Positions 12,001 to 27,000 of a DNA stretch of 64,000 nucleotides are shown here, one piece after another. A program made the translations under genes and the position numbers. Every line of letters starts with the position of its first letter. Position 1 is the first letter of the stretch. The DNA is from Dipylidium caninum. Taxonomy: Eukaryota; Platyhelminthes; Cestoda; Cyclophyllidea; Dipylidiidae. The notes beneath the pieces were generated by a model that had not been told where the DNA came from, ran no database searches, and worked only from the letters and a program-made list of their open reading frames with translations. Location: NCBI GenBank assembly GCA_017562135.1, contig QEYB01000850.1, forward strand, positions 62,001 to 126,000. The letters run 5' to 3'.

Positions 12001-15000
12001 GAATATAGAAGGGGGTTGTAACAACTAAAGTATCAGACTGAGGTGCTATAACTCACCTAAATTTGACATGGGACCTCCATCGAAAGAGCTAATCTCCTCT
12101 AAAAAGCAAGAAAATTGAAGAAGATCAGGAAATGGTTTTGTGTCAGCTTCACTGCAAGGTGGACCATGCGCCTTGCCCAAACTGAAGTTGATCGGATTCT
12201 TCCCTCAGCCTAGGCATCCCAACTCGATAAGACGGTCGCATCATAAGGGTGTTATGTGAAAAAAGGTGAGACCTGCCTAGGCTTTCAAGACGTTCAAAGA
12301 ATGCATTTTTATCGGTGTATTTGTGGTAAGTAGTGTGAGTGGCCTATGAAATCAATGAGAATTTAAAAACCATAGTGATAGTAAAGAAATGATGGCCTGT
12401 AAAAGCCGTGTAGTGGCAAAAACGAAAAATTAACTTGGTTTCAAATGGAAAGTAGTAGATCGCTATTTAAAAATTATGAAACTGACGACTTTATTTAGTC
12501 TGTGTTCAGCTGCTTTTGAAAGAGATATATTGCAACGTGCGTGGTGGTAAATGGAAGGATTTGATAGAAAAGCTAATTATCACACCAGACTTTTTCCCTC
12601 CTCCTCAACCATTCATCTCATTGAGGTCCTCCTTAAGACCCTGACACATTTTTCGCCCAGCAGATCCCCTGTGGGGATCTGGTGTGTTAGCCAGTAGATT
12701 CGCTTTACGTGATCAAGGCAACTAGTAGTTTTTGCCTACGAGGGGGACGATGGTGCCAGATACCGAAAGATCAACTTTTCAAGGTGATTAACAACTAGTT
12801 GTGGGGTAAATTGTAGATACTACTGAAATGCCACTTAATCGTATATGGCAAATGTTCTTAAAAATTGTGTTAACATGGTTAAATTTCATCCAATAGTTTT
12901 TATTTAGGCATGACCGATAAAAGAGGAACTTTAACGATGAAAACAAGCATGACGATGAAAATTAAACAGTGTTATAAGCATTGAGCGGTGATAGTTATGG
13001 CCTTTCAGTAGTCGAAAAAACCGCAATGAAATTGCTCTTTCATTAGGTGTAATGGGTGGTTTTTTACCTTACCGTTTTGGGTTTGACTGACATTACCAAA
13101 TGAAGTGGCAATGACTTGTCAAGATTAACTCGGGGGCTATTAAGTGAACTCCTTTCTCCTGATGGAGGAGTTAGGCAGAAAATAAGGTAAGTTGAGGATG
13201 GGTGTACCCACCAACAGCCTGATCAATGAGAAGACTCTGTCCATTTGGTAGAGTAAGGCCTTCGGGAGTCACTGTGGCAGCAGGTTGTTCGTTAATCGCC
13301 GCCAAAAATTCTGTTGTACCAGTCAATACTAATTTTGCCAGAGGACTGTCAGCAGCCGCATTGGCTGCCAATTGGTTGGCGTATTCCATCGATGTGGTCG
13401 GATGGTATGAGTGGACCAGTGTCTTCACCGTCTGGCAGAACGAGAAGGGGACACGACTTTCAACCTAATTACTGGTTTGATTGAATGTGGGCGTGTCAAA
13501 TTCACACAATCCACCGATGGCAGTCTTTAGCGATTGACACATTTTGTCTAAAATTGGCTGGAAAATTCACCCCAAATTAATAAGTACTCCAACCTTCTTT
13601 TTTGAATTATCTGTTTTGCGAAAATGCGAGGAGAGAAAAGCAATTTATTTTTTTTGGAGGGGGGGGGGGACTATCAACTGCCTCAAGGTCTACAGTGTGA
13701 GAGTGCTTGTCATTACTGCAATGGAAAACTTTCCCATTTCAGCCCTCAGACAAGAATGAAGTTTAGAGGATTGCTAGAAAACTCCAACACCTACTTCTCT
13801 AGCCATTGCGTGGATTTGATCCCTCTGCTCGGTTGAAAGCCTCGAAGCATTAATTCCTAGCCGGGCGAATGCCACGAGGTAGTGGACGATGTCGTGGAGG
13901 GCACTGGCCACGCGACACATCGAACGCAGCGCCCGGGTTGCCGATTCATCGTCGAGTTGACGGAAGACAAAGAGCACTTCAAGGAAGTGCGGGATAAACC
14001 AGAGATTACAGAACCGCGTCCCATCTAATGACAGCACTCGACGCACACGTTTCCGCAGTTTCCGTGGATCCGCCTTGGCCATCTCGGCGTCGTCATCGGC
14101 GCCCTTTTTCTCGTACATGGTGCCGATTGTAAAGAACTCTTCACTAATCGGATAGAAATAAAAGACGTAAACATGGCAACAAGCACATTTCAGACACTCA
14201 AATAAGAGTTTAGATCCTCCACTTTTATAACGTAAGTGATAATGTGTGAAAAATGTCATAACACCTCACCAAAATCACTTTATTCTTCCATCAGAGAGCA
14301 GAGTATGGCCAAAGCCTATTAGGTGGGAACCAGAGCCACTCACATTATTACTTACAATTGGAAAACGTTAATTCGCTCGATCCACTTCAGGCCAAGTAAT
14401 CATCAGGTGGAATGGTAAAACTGCTCCCACTCCACTTGTAAATATCTCCCCAATGGCATACGACATGACAAATTTAACTAATAAATAACAAAGGAATCAA
14501 GATGGAGATGGGATAGAGGCAAACCAAGTCAAACGGTGACAGTGAATTAACAATTCATTACCGATGGCAAGTCACTCAATCATCCTAGAATCGTACACAA
14601 ATGCCAATGTTATGGGTTAATTTATTGCAGAAAACAAATGTAATTCCATCTCTTCACATTTTAGTTCTATGGAATATCAATAAATTCTAAGGTATGATGG
14701 AAAAAGAAGAAGAAGCAAACGAGAGGCTAGTACACTTAAAACAATAATTTTCATTTCCATGGGTCGTAACGACAAAGGTGAGTCTACTGTGTGAGTTGGA
14801 AGGGGAAAAAGAACTCACCATATATTTGGTACCTTCCTAAGTATCGTCAATAACGAGGTGTAGAGAGCTATTATCTGTCCACGCAGAGCAGTCTGTTGAG
14901 CACGCCTACTGTAGTCGTCACAGAATTGGGAGATGAGATTCCTACAGACCAACATACACATCAAAGAAAATGTACACACTTTGTACATAGTACAAAATAA

Positions 15001-18000
15001 AGGAGATTTAACTTGCCTTTTTAATTTCTCACTTTCAGTAGACGAATTCTTTGAACGATTCTTTGATTTTGCTGTAGTCTCGGTCTTTTTGGCAAATAAA
15101 TTCATCACGCGGTCTCTGCACGCGGTCTTACATGCAAGAAGGCATTATAAGGCGTCTAATCATTCGCTCACATCAAATTTCCCTTAACTACCCACCTCCT
15201 CCCTATCCGTTATAGTCTGGTATCAATTAAACAACCTAAATTTTATTTTACGGTGTCTCATGACTAAATTACGAGATTTACTGTATTGTGAAGGCAGAAG
15301 AGGTTCATTCACCTCCGCTCAAATGGATGTTCTAGTTAGGCATACTTGTACTGCCCCCAAAAATTATCGTCTCCTCACAGGGAACACATCGGAATGCCTG
15401 ATGAATGGTGCGTTTGGCAAACTCAACTGTTGGTATGGATAAGTCCTTTTGTCTTGCGCGCAGTTGGGTAGTACGGAAAGAATAAGAGTACCTGTGGTCA
15501 ATCCTTACATCATTTCTTTTTAGAACTATATTAAATTGCCTCGAAGATAATATCACTGTTGAAAAAATGTCGTTTTCACTAAACAATTACAGGTGAAACG
15601 CATGCAATTAATTTGAAAGCGGCATAGAAAAACTAAAGACTCTGTTTCCATTTGAGCGAAGTTAAGCCCTAAGAATGGTTAAGTTGTACCGAAATTCGGG
15701 TATGTCTAAAACCGAAAATTACTCTCGAAAATATGAGTGATTACGAGTGGACACTGATTGCTGCATTAATACAAGTGTTAGGGGTTAAATAACAGAAATC
15801 GGAAAATTTCTCTGTCACTGGACACGGGAATGTCTACATAAAATTCATCTTTCAATAGTCCATTTTGGCAAGGCCAGTACAGGGTTGTCATTTCGAGTGA
15901 CAAATCTACCTAATTGTTGATAGTAGATCAGCGGTCGACGTAAACGTCAACATGAAGAATTAGCGTGGTTGCTATTATGTATTGAAAATCGCAAATTATT
16001 GATGGACACATAGCATCCATAGACGGCGTAACCATATAGAACCAATTATGCCGCAACACAGACTGAAAAAAAGAACGAATTGATATAGAATATCGTTCGG
16101 TAAATGATTGAGATAAGTAAAAGCGGGGGTCATATTCGTTCCGTTAACTGCCCAATCAATGTGTTGGACGTTTTAAACAACGACAAGAACACAATGAATA
16201 ATTCTATAGTTTGTAATTTTTTTCAAAGACATTGGAATTTACAGATAAGTCAAAAATGGCACATTCGGATTATTTTTATCAAGTTTAAGACTGGAGTAAC
16301 CCAAGCGACAGTTGTCAAAACCTCACCTTTTCCAGTTGAATAGAGAAAAAGGCCTCTGGATGAAATTCCATGTAGGGCATATGGAAGGCCCTTTCTAGCG
16401 CCAGAGGCGTTGGACCAACCTGAGCCCCCGAAATGCCCGTGTATTCGGCCAGGGAAGTGCCTTCCTGCTCGGAAGTCCGACCCTTTCTTACACGAAAAGG
16501 CGAAGGGGATACATCGAAACCGTTACAATGCAATACACCATTTAGCCTTCGTAATAGTCAGTTTCCTAACTTACACCAACATGTCTAAGGCGGCGATGAG
16601 GGGGCATGTCTCGAACACTAGACACTTATTAACTGGTTCACTAACAAGTATCCACCAATTATCGGATTTCACAAATTATCCTTCCAGCCTTAACTGTCTC
16701 CGAACGCTGTTAGACTCAACGTGATGCCTAGCAAAAGGCATATTTCAATGTGGCATACGAGTCTTTTTATGGAAGTCTATATATTTTTTCCTGAAGAGGT
16801 CGTCTGTTCGGGGTGTATCCAGTAACACTGTTGCCAACTAAAAGATTATTAACTTTTGATTTTTGCATTCCACATTTCCATAGTTAGCCAAGCGCGAAAT
16901 ATGGAGATGTGTACTAGTTATTTTTTACATATAAATAATAAGATTTAAGTTTTATTGACGTTGAGTTTCATTCCTCAATAACTTAATAAGATGTTACGAG
17001 TGTGCTTTACGACGAAACATTTAAAGGCGTAACTATACACAATGGAAAACGAAGTTCAAGTTTAAAAAAAAAAGAAATTTAATTATACTTAATTAAACGT
17101 TAGTTAAAGGACAACGACTTGCTGCTGAACGGAGTTCTGAAACTGCGTCCATTTTCGACGAACAACACGTTAACATTGAATTTTGTTATAGACAATGATA
17201 CTCGTCAAGGAAATCAGGATTTTAAAATTATTGCGAACACTAACTGCCAGTGAACTTGTGTAAAAGCAAACGAAGAGCCGACCAAAATAAACTGAGGTGA
17301 ATATTTAAATAGATGACAGAAATTCGCACAAAGAGTGAAATAGTACCAAATAGTTTTTTTGTACAGATCCCTAAATGATTCTAAAAAAGTTGTTAAAATG
17401 CTAATTTCCGACGGGAATATCCATTGCGTGAAGACAGAAATATGGGTAATGACCTTTCTTTTTCTATCGCCATTAGATTTATTTTAACAAGGTTGTGATT
17501 TTAGTGAAACCTTCGAATAGAGTAGCTATTCTAAGCGAAATTTGCTATCACAACAAAAGTTTGGTGCTCACAGTTCCGACCTACTGTTTCTATGCATTAT
17601 GGAAATTATTAACAAAATGACTCGGAAAATAACGAGGTTGTTTATCGACACATCGTAAGCGGATCCAACTTCACATTTCTAGGATTGAGTACATAGATTT
17701 TCCGAGTGTGTTTCCCGCATTATAGACTATTTTAAGTTCAGGGATCTGCATCTTTTCCCACAACGTGTATATGCCTTATGATCCAGCGTCATAACATCGA
17801 CAGGCTCTCTGTCGAAGTGGATTTCACTTATGGCTAGTCCCTTTAGTTTTCTGTCTATTACGCTAACCTTGTCGGCAATGTAAAGGCGTCACGTGTTCGA
17901 GCATAGGGCTGGTCTCTTTAACTTCTTAAACTGTTTTGTTTTTATCCTACACACAAATCAGCTGAAAGTGTAGTCAATGAAACTTTTTTGTTGCTTGTTA

Positions 18001-21000
18001 CCACCCAGGCGGGAAACATTTTTATAACAGTGCCCTTTTTCAAGGACCATGATTTTTGTTTATGTACGCCACATGACATTTTGGTGGCTTATTGTTACCA
18101 TAAATTTTAATAGGTGCCGCAATTGTAATTTAAAAATTTATACACAATTTGACTGGTTATTTCAAGTATATTTACAGCGCACATCTTATAAAATTAACTC
18201 GAAAATACTTGTTTAATTCCGCGAAATTAGCGTCTTAAAACACTACTGACATTTCAACGTGCTTATGTGTTGGGCGTGACGGTTTGTTTGGCAGAGGATG
18301 TATTCTTTTAGGTCAACCATGAGCGTATGTACCTTTTTGCTTCTACGATTAAGGCTGGGTACTATTACTTAATTTCCGCTGTGCAACTTTTAACGAAACT
18401 AAGCCAAGATTCAAACATACTTCATCCGGCCGCTGAGTGATGAATTGTAGAACGATGGCATAGCGTTGAAAGCCAACATCAATGCGGCAATCAAAGCATT
18501 TTTATGTGTCAGTTGGGTTTTGAGGATTACCAATAGGTTCTCAACACCGCGTTCATCACATAGCTACAACAGGTTGAACAGAAAACGATCAAAACTCCAA
18601 TAAAAAGTTATCTCTGCAGTTAGACAATTGCTGTGGCAATAATGCACATTAATATTTGTGTATGATAATGAAACCTCGAGTCTATACTGATATGTATGGA
18701 AAAAAGTCAATCTTGTGGCATTACCTCAGCGATTGTAACTTTGCCGCGGAAAGAGAATTTCCCTACGTGGGTTTCGTCCAACTCGTGAATGGCCAAGGGT
18801 AGAGCAGAAGGTATGAACCTACAGTATGCGTTACACGTTACACATTCGAGTTGAAGTGGTTTGTTAGACATTAGATATAAAACTACTGAAACGCGTGTAA
18901 GAAATGCTTCCATCAAGCAAGGTCGCCCGCAATTTCATGCTACTTTAAAAGTCTAAGCATTACTTCTCTTGGTTTTCAGGAAGAAATACAATAAATACAG
19001 TTGCTGATGCGCACTTCGAACCACTACCAATAAAAGGTACTTAACGCATAACCATCACTTTTATTTCTGCCACAGAAATCTGCTGAGTTAGACACGCGCA
19101 TTTCTTTATTATTAACGATTCCAGTAAACCACGATTACTACGCCAACAGTATGATAATTCGTTCGATTTCCTTACGATTCAAAGCTTGACCTTTAATATA
19201 CAGTAGTTACGTGTTTATTATGTGCGATTCCACGTAAGCACATACTTATCTACAACCGAGTCGTCATCCTGCACTGCAGTGATGTAGAGCGGTGACTTAG
19301 CCTCATCCACGCCCTCTTTGTATTTCGCTGCCTCGAACTGGAGGGGTCGTAGGAAGAGATGAAACTCGTCATAGCCCATTTCAATGGCAGTCCGCAAGTA
19401 GATTTTAGCTAAAACTTCTGTCTCCCAGAGGCAGGTGATCAGACGGTGACGAAGCACCACGATATCTAACATCTGACCCAGGTGGTTAAGAAGGTAGGCC
19501 TTGCGCTGTTGCTTATCGCCTCGTGTATTGCTGTCTTGGATGTTAAAGTAACGCTCACGTAATAAATTAGACATTTGTTTTGCGTCTTCAACGTAGGAAC
19601 CGGCGAATAGCTGCAAGGCAGGGATAATTTTAACTAAAAAAAGAGGAATAAGCAACACCCCAAGACACGGTCATCCGGGGCCTCACAACATTCATTAACA
19701 CTTCAAGGCGTTGTTGCATGGTAGTACACACTTCGATGCATCAACTCACATCTCTTTGCAAAGCCTGTGTGTACGAGAGTCCTGGTGGCTCCATGTTAAG
19801 TACTTCAGTTTGAAGAACTTCGTAGAAACGTTTCTCCAACACCAATTCATCAATCATGCGAGTCGGCTTAAGCATGTCAAATGTTACATTCACCGCCTGT
19901 TGCATTGCTTCGGCCAAATTTGCTGCCATCGCGAGTGAGGGCTGCAACTCCAGCAAGTAGCAAGGCATGAGAACTGGTCTAAAGAGAGAATTTACCAATT
20001 TCCATGGGAGTACAAACTTGTCTACTGAAATGCGCTTGTCAGTAGCATGTTCGCAGACATCAAATGTGAACATTTGGGGACCTAGTGTCAACACTTTTCT
20101 CTGCTTAGGCTACTACAATTCATGGCGGAACTTATGTCGGCGTACACGCAATGATTTAAGGTGTGAGGAGAACGTTGGTAAATAAAAAAAAACTCTTCAG
20201 GGAATTTTATTGTAAACGAATAAAATTGAACTGACAACTTTAGGAGCTTAAGCAAAGTGTATGTAGTACATAAAAGTTTAAAACCTGAACACAATTGTAA
20301 AATGTCTACTACCATTAACATTTCACATTTTAGTAAAGGCTACCTCAGGGGTTAAATCAAAAACCGTTCGATTGTTTAAGTCTTCTACTCAAAAAACTAG
20401 TTATTTTCTCAAAGACGATCTAGCACAATGTGTCACGTGAGTGAAGTCTACAGCGAAACTACTAGAACCACCACAATTTAGGTCGTAAGAGGAGCCAACT
20501 CGAAGAAGTGCTTTTGATTGAATATCCCAAGTGGATATCCATAGCATTACGATTATATGAAAATGAATTACTCTTTAGGAAATGGATGGGACAGGCATTA
20601 TCTAACGTCTAGGTTAGTCGCAGCTATTCGACTTCTTAAGAAGAAATGTGCGAAATGACAACTTTTCTAAGATAATAACCCCTCTTCTTTGCGATTAGAT
20701 GTTCGATGTTACTCCCAGGAAGACGTCTATTATGTGGCACAGACGAGTCGACCTTACCATTTTCACCTTTAAAAGTGACACCTCCACTGATGCGTAAGTA
20801 AATAACATTAAAGAAATCGGTCACTTCCCGACGCCTGTAAATGGTTCATTTTCTCAGACCTTGAATTCTTTATCATATTCGGGAGAAAGGAATAACACAC
20901 ATGTTTTGCTAGTAAAAATGTATTAGAAAAACAAATAAATTTTTAAATGACATTGTTAGAGAAATTGCCTCTTTACGAAAAAGTAATAGAAGTTGCCATT

Positions 21001-24000
21001 ACACAGCAAGGCCAAAATTGTGGCGATTTTAAGTGAATAAAGAAGGAAAGTCGTCTTACAATTTCCACTACATGCGTCTTGTGCTATAGAAGTTAATCGC
21101 ATGAAGTCAAATCGTATGTTAAAAAGATGCAAAAGAGAAGATAGTCGTCAATTATGTGATGCTAATAGACCGACATTAGTTATATCAACGCGGTTTGTGG
21201 ACTATTTAGAAATTCTAGGAAGGGGAAGGAAGTTAAAGGGGGGCGGAGAGAGACTCACTGGTCTGAGTTAGAACTTATGAGGTTGTTTGTGACGAAAGGT
21301 ATCGGATAACCGTCTTCTGAACCAGTCGAACCCAACTTAGTAAAGTAATCTCTTTGTTGTAGGATCTATAAATCAGGGAGAAGGACAAAAACAATGTTTT
21401 CCAAAAAAGTCGTCATCTGGGTCTATGTGAAGAAATTATAGTGTCTATTTTTAAATTCGGAATTTACTGTTTGGATCGGTCTAGGGTAGTTTCATACGGT
21501 TGCGAAGACGTGCTTTAAGATTTTCTTCCTCACAGTAAGCTATATGAATTATCTTTATGTTGTGGAAGTTAATTAATCAACAGACACAAATTTCCTTTCT
21601 TAACACATTGAAATTGGCAACAAATGGTGTATGGAGTTTGACACTTCTGTAATGTCAATTGTGGAATAAGAAGTTGATTTTTTCCTGATTTGGGTTTAAC
21701 AAAAGTAGGTATTAATTGAATTTTAAAAACTGCTGGGTCACATTACACAAATTTGTTTTGTCACGTACCAACGGTAAATGGATTTCCAAGACGAAGTCTC
21801 AAAACAAAAGGTAACTGTAGCCGAAAGACTATTAACAAAGATAAATCACTATTCACAGGGTTTACAGTCGTTGTCTGGGTGGAGAAAAATAGTAAAAAGT
21901 CTTACTTCTGTCGGCTGTACTAACTAGTGTCGCGTTATGATTATGTCAATCTAGGAATTTATCACTCTGTCAATGGTACATCTATTTTTGCCTAATTTCA
22001 TTTTTACGTAGTCTATTAAATGTTCGGAAAGGGACGGCTACGACTTACTCGCCCCCATTTTTTGGTATGTACGGACTCACCTGCGTATTTAGACAATGTT
22101 TCATCACGGCGGTTTTCAGTCTAAGAATGGCACTTTCGTATCGGTAAGCAAGAACAAAGTAGGTGCTGGTGAGTTCCACCCGCGGACGTTGGTACATTAA
22201 GTCCACCATCACTTGAGCCAGTCGTCGACGACTCTCCCTCGAACAGACGTGTTGATATGCCTCCATATACACATTCATTAGCTAATTAAACAATTTCAGG
22301 CATTAGTAAATCAAGTAGTGCATTCTATTTGCCTTCTATTCTGAAACAATCTTCTTTTCACCTCTTTTTTAGCCTCCTGGAAGAAACATTCATTTGTCCA
22401 GAGATCATAGAGTACCCCGAAACGATCCACCTCTCGATGTGCGTAGTCAGCAATGTTGAATTCGCTCTTGGTACCCTAAAATGTTGATAGAAAAGTTGAT
22501 TAGACAGACATTCTTTCGTCAGAATCAGTACTCACCTCATTACTAGCCTGTTTGCGTTTAAAATTCGATGCAGACCGCATAGCTGTGTCCTTTTGAATAA
22601 AGTGGGTTGCCATTAACATTAAGTCGCGTTCTAATTCACTAGAATATGAGATTAGCAGTGAAATGTAATGAATTTTTACTTTGTCTGGTGAGAAAAATGG
22701 TGATCACTCACTTAAAGTCCTCCACTGCACAATCATAGACAATCCAACAGCCAGTTTGATCACGGACGTGGATGCGATGATCTTTGTGATAATAGAAGTC
22801 GTCGTGATTTTCCACTTCAGCGAATTGCATAAATTCACTCTCCTTAATTCTGCGTTTATTTTTAGAGGAGTACAAAAAGAGCGGCATTTAAATGAGGCCT
22901 TGTGTTGTGGAGGAGGAGGAGGAGGGGAGAAATCGCGTGATTTCTTAAAACTCCCATCAGCTCGCTCTCATTCACCGACTTCATTTATTTCATATGGAGA
23001 TTTGCAAGATAAAATATAACCTTAAGTACCAGCAATTAACTTAATATGTCTTATGGGAAATTCCCCTTTATAAAGTCTTACGGCCCTCATAATGCGGCAG
23101 ATGTGGAATGCTGGAATGTCAGCCTTTCGTCACCTTCTCTATCCAAATAATGTGCGTACCGCTAGGTGAATGATTAATAAGATCAGCAAAGTGGAAAATG
23201 ATCGCTTCTCCGAAGTAGACGTGGAAAGAAAAAGAAGAGACGAGGCGTCTGAGAGGAGCATGGGGTCACCTGAAGTCGCGGGGAGTACTGAAGAGGTAGG
23301 CATGGCCAACTAGGTTGTTTCCACCTCCCTGATGACCGTACAACTCAGGTCCGGCTCGGTGATTTTGCGGACTCCTATGATAAAACCAAAAAGGTTATTG
23401 CCACTTTTCAGAAAAAAGAAACTTTACTCCTAGCTTAACATTTTATTTTTGAATGTTTAGCTAAAACCGGAGAATTTTGACAAATGGCTGCATATGATAA
23501 AATAAAAATATTTTATGTTGGAAACTATGAAACGAACGTTCTGGTTTGTCTGCGTTCATCTGCGACTTGGAATGATTTAATGTAACGTGGGATCAAAATT
23601 TTTACTTGTTGTCGTGTTCTTCTTACTCATTACGCAATTTAACATGTTCTTGTATTGGATTTTTGTCTTATTTCTCACCGAAACCAGACGAACACAAAAT
23701 GTGATTCACAAATACTTTTCTAATACGAGGTAAAATTGAATCGTAGCGCAATTGTTTAATTTGCAAGTGACATTAATGAGGCACTTAAAGATGAATTCAA
23801 TAATGAAAAAGATGCTTGAGATTGGTTAAAGAATTTTTTTCCGGCAATCCGACTAATCGTCAAGACGCCCCGCAGAAGTTCACCCGCCCGCGGTGATGAA
23901 GAGGAGGAATTAAAGGCGATCGTGGATCCCAACCCACACACTGAACTACTCGCAAACTTTGGTCTAAACTAAATAGAAACTGGCCATCCACACGACTTGA

Positions 24001-27000
24001 CTGTGTGAAAACACCTGTGTACAACACAAACAGAAAAGGGATTGGGCTCATATGGGCCGGTCACACGAGCTGATGCAACTGCAGAGGATCGAGCAACCGC
24101 TTCAAGGGGCGGGTGAACATTCTCGTCGCTTCCTTTGCACAACACGATTGTCGTTTGTACACGTAATCGTCACTTGCAATGGAAAGTGGATTTCTTTACG
24201 ATAATCAAAACCACTGAAACAAATGGATCGTTAAGAAGACACGCCAAAAGGCGACATATAGTAAAAAATCCGCAGAATTCTCCTCAAAGTGATTCTTTTT
24301 TCCTCCGCGTCTTATTGCCGCACTGTGTAATTTTACTTCACGACAACGCACATAAAGCTTCAATTAGCCTTGAAAAATTAACTTCTCTCCAACATGAAAA
24401 TTTACCACATCCTCCATTTTCATCGGATATTTCTCCTGCCGATTATTACCTTTTTCGTAACTACGATTTATTTTTAGGGGAAAGAAAGTCGAACAACCAA
24501 AATGATAACATTAAAAAATTACATGTGCTTTCTTAACTCCATGAATGGAGATGTTTTCAAAAAGGAAAATTATTAATTAAATCCTTGACAGAAGGTCGTA
24601 GATTCCAATGGAAATTAAATCATTTGAATATAAAATAAATAAGGTAAACAATTGAGCTTATTGTTTTGAAATCATGTTCAGCGCTCGTTTCATAATTTCC
24701 AACGAAATAAAAGAATCTCGGTAAAATGGAATTTGTTTTGGTGAATTGGTGAAAGAAAAAATGTGATTGGACTAAACCACCTCCAAAGAATGTTAAAATT
24801 CCAACCATAAAAATTCACATTTTAATTTGTCGGTCTACACTCAAAAGCTTTAAATTGACGAATTGCGTCACATAGTTGGCAGTTTTGTCTCATGAAATGT
24901 GGCATAAAGTCTAAAAGAAGAGGCAGATATGAGAGCTCACACTCTTTCCGCGCCCCGACCACTGAGTGACAGGCCCTGATCGCTGATAGTAAGAGTGCGT
25001 TCAATGGAGCGAAAGTAATTGAGCACTGACAAACACTAAAAAAGTGAAAAGAATACACATTGGGGTCATAAAAAAACTTAATTCTAACTACTTCGGCCGC
25101 TTATTATACTCCCGTTTAATGTTTCTTTCGGGCAGAATTAATGAAATCACTAGGATTATATAAAAAATGGACAAATTTAGGCAAACACTTTAATAATTCT
25201 TGGAAAAAGAAAGGCATATATATGCGGTGCCGCGAGAGTAATTGTAATTAAGGCAAGTGAAAAAGTTGTCCCTCATCAACAAGACTAGTGTACTTAAAGT
25301 GGCTATTGTAGCCGCCATTCCCATCTTAACATTTGTCCAACTATCTAGGTAGGAAATTGTGAGAAAGGCTTCTCACCGTCCGCTGAACATCACGGATTTT
25401 AAGGTGTCTTAAGTGGAGAAATGAGAGATATCCACCCTGGACACTTGAGGGATCGTCACGTGCATCAGAGGACTCATCTAGACCCAGCATTTGCATTGCA
25501 TTGTTAAAGTCGTAGGTACTCTTCCCATGGGCTTTGGCGTCCTTACCAGTTGTACTATATAAAAAGTAAACAAAATCAAAATAATTTGAGAATTAAAGTC
25601 GATTCCATTTGGCCAATCAGGTGCAGGATATATTGGTTTGGGAGCCTCCCATCAAGCTAATCACAATTCAAATATTATAGCATGCTAAAATGTAAAAAAA
25701 TCCACTTACTCGTTGTAAAGGTCGGGACTGGAGAATACTTTACGGAAGATTTCACTTAAACTCATGCCCTGACGATGACTGACGACTGAGGCGGCATGAA
25801 CAATTGGGGGATGTTGAACTAACATGGCATGATGACGAAGAGCCTCTTGTACCCGCTAAAGGAGAAAGTCGAGGGTGGATTCAAGTCAAAAGGAGTCTTA
25901 TCGTTATACATGGAGGGAGACGAAATCTTTCGCATTCCCTTGGTATTTTACTGCCTCTTTTGCGTCCTTTTAGGGCCATACGTTGTGTAGACGCAAGATG
26001 GAAAGTGTGTTGCATTTAGTCAAATAAAGAGTATTTGAGAATTTAGGTTAAGTGTTTTATTACCGAAGGATTAATAGTGACTGTCGAGACATGAAAGTAG
26101 TAGAAACGTTACAGATAAAGTATTCGTATGGTTATCTCAGTAAAGCCGTTAAAGTAGCTGCACAGAGTCCAGAAAAATGGGAAAATATCCAGATAGAAAA
26201 GAAGCTAAATAAGGAGCTTAGAGGAACTTCATCAGTAGCCACGGGTAGACTGGCGCTTCACATTTAAGCCTGAGGTGAGCCGACTTTGTCTTGGCTAATT
26301 TGATAATTCAGTATGTGTACATTAAGCGATAAAAGTAGAGAGCCGAACATGTGCCAAATAAACACATATAAGGTGTCGAAAATTACCAGAGAAACGGACA
26401 GGTCGGCAGTGAGGGACAAATCAACTGCTCAAACGATATGAAATGCCTCTACGATGGTCAATTTCCTTTGATAATACTCAACACAGGGCAGAAGCTATAC
26501 AACACACCGCTGCTGCCTTCAATTATACGTAAAAGTCAACGAAAAAATTCAAAACTACTGTTCTCCCGTGGTGTAAAAGAAGGGGCTGTCGTCAATACGT
26601 TAGAATGGCTTGCAACATGCTAGAAAAAGAAGGAATTTTTCATCGTCGAAATCACACAGCCACGTGATATGCGCAGAAGAATGAGAATCTGATTGAATAA
26701 ATAGATTCTAACTCGTGAAAGAATAGCATCAGTAGACATGTTTACACTATCGCTCCACATTTAAGACTAAAGTGAGTTAATTTTGTCTTAATTAATTTGC
26801 TGCCTCCGTATGTATACGGTAAACGGAAAATTTAAAAGCCGTACATGTGTGAAAAAGTGTCATGGAGACGGAAAGAACCTCCCGGCAGGCCTGATAGTGA
26901 GAGGAGAGATTATGAATGGTTGATTTGTTCAGCGAATACATGACGCATAAATGTGCATTGGAGGAGAACCAATGGAAGGGTGGACATGGAATGGATGGAT

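Noticed and set aside
14356..14477. Two possible small exons (14356-14384 and 14431-14477) reading WIERINVFQ and SYAIGEIFTSG
   Set aside because: They look protein-like, but inclusion breaks the phase after exon 24, whereas exon 24 joins exon 25 directly in frame and fits the family pattern.
24822..25058. 78-codon minus ORF
   Set aside because: It is in a different frame from exon 11, which fits the neighbouring phases; read as a shadow.
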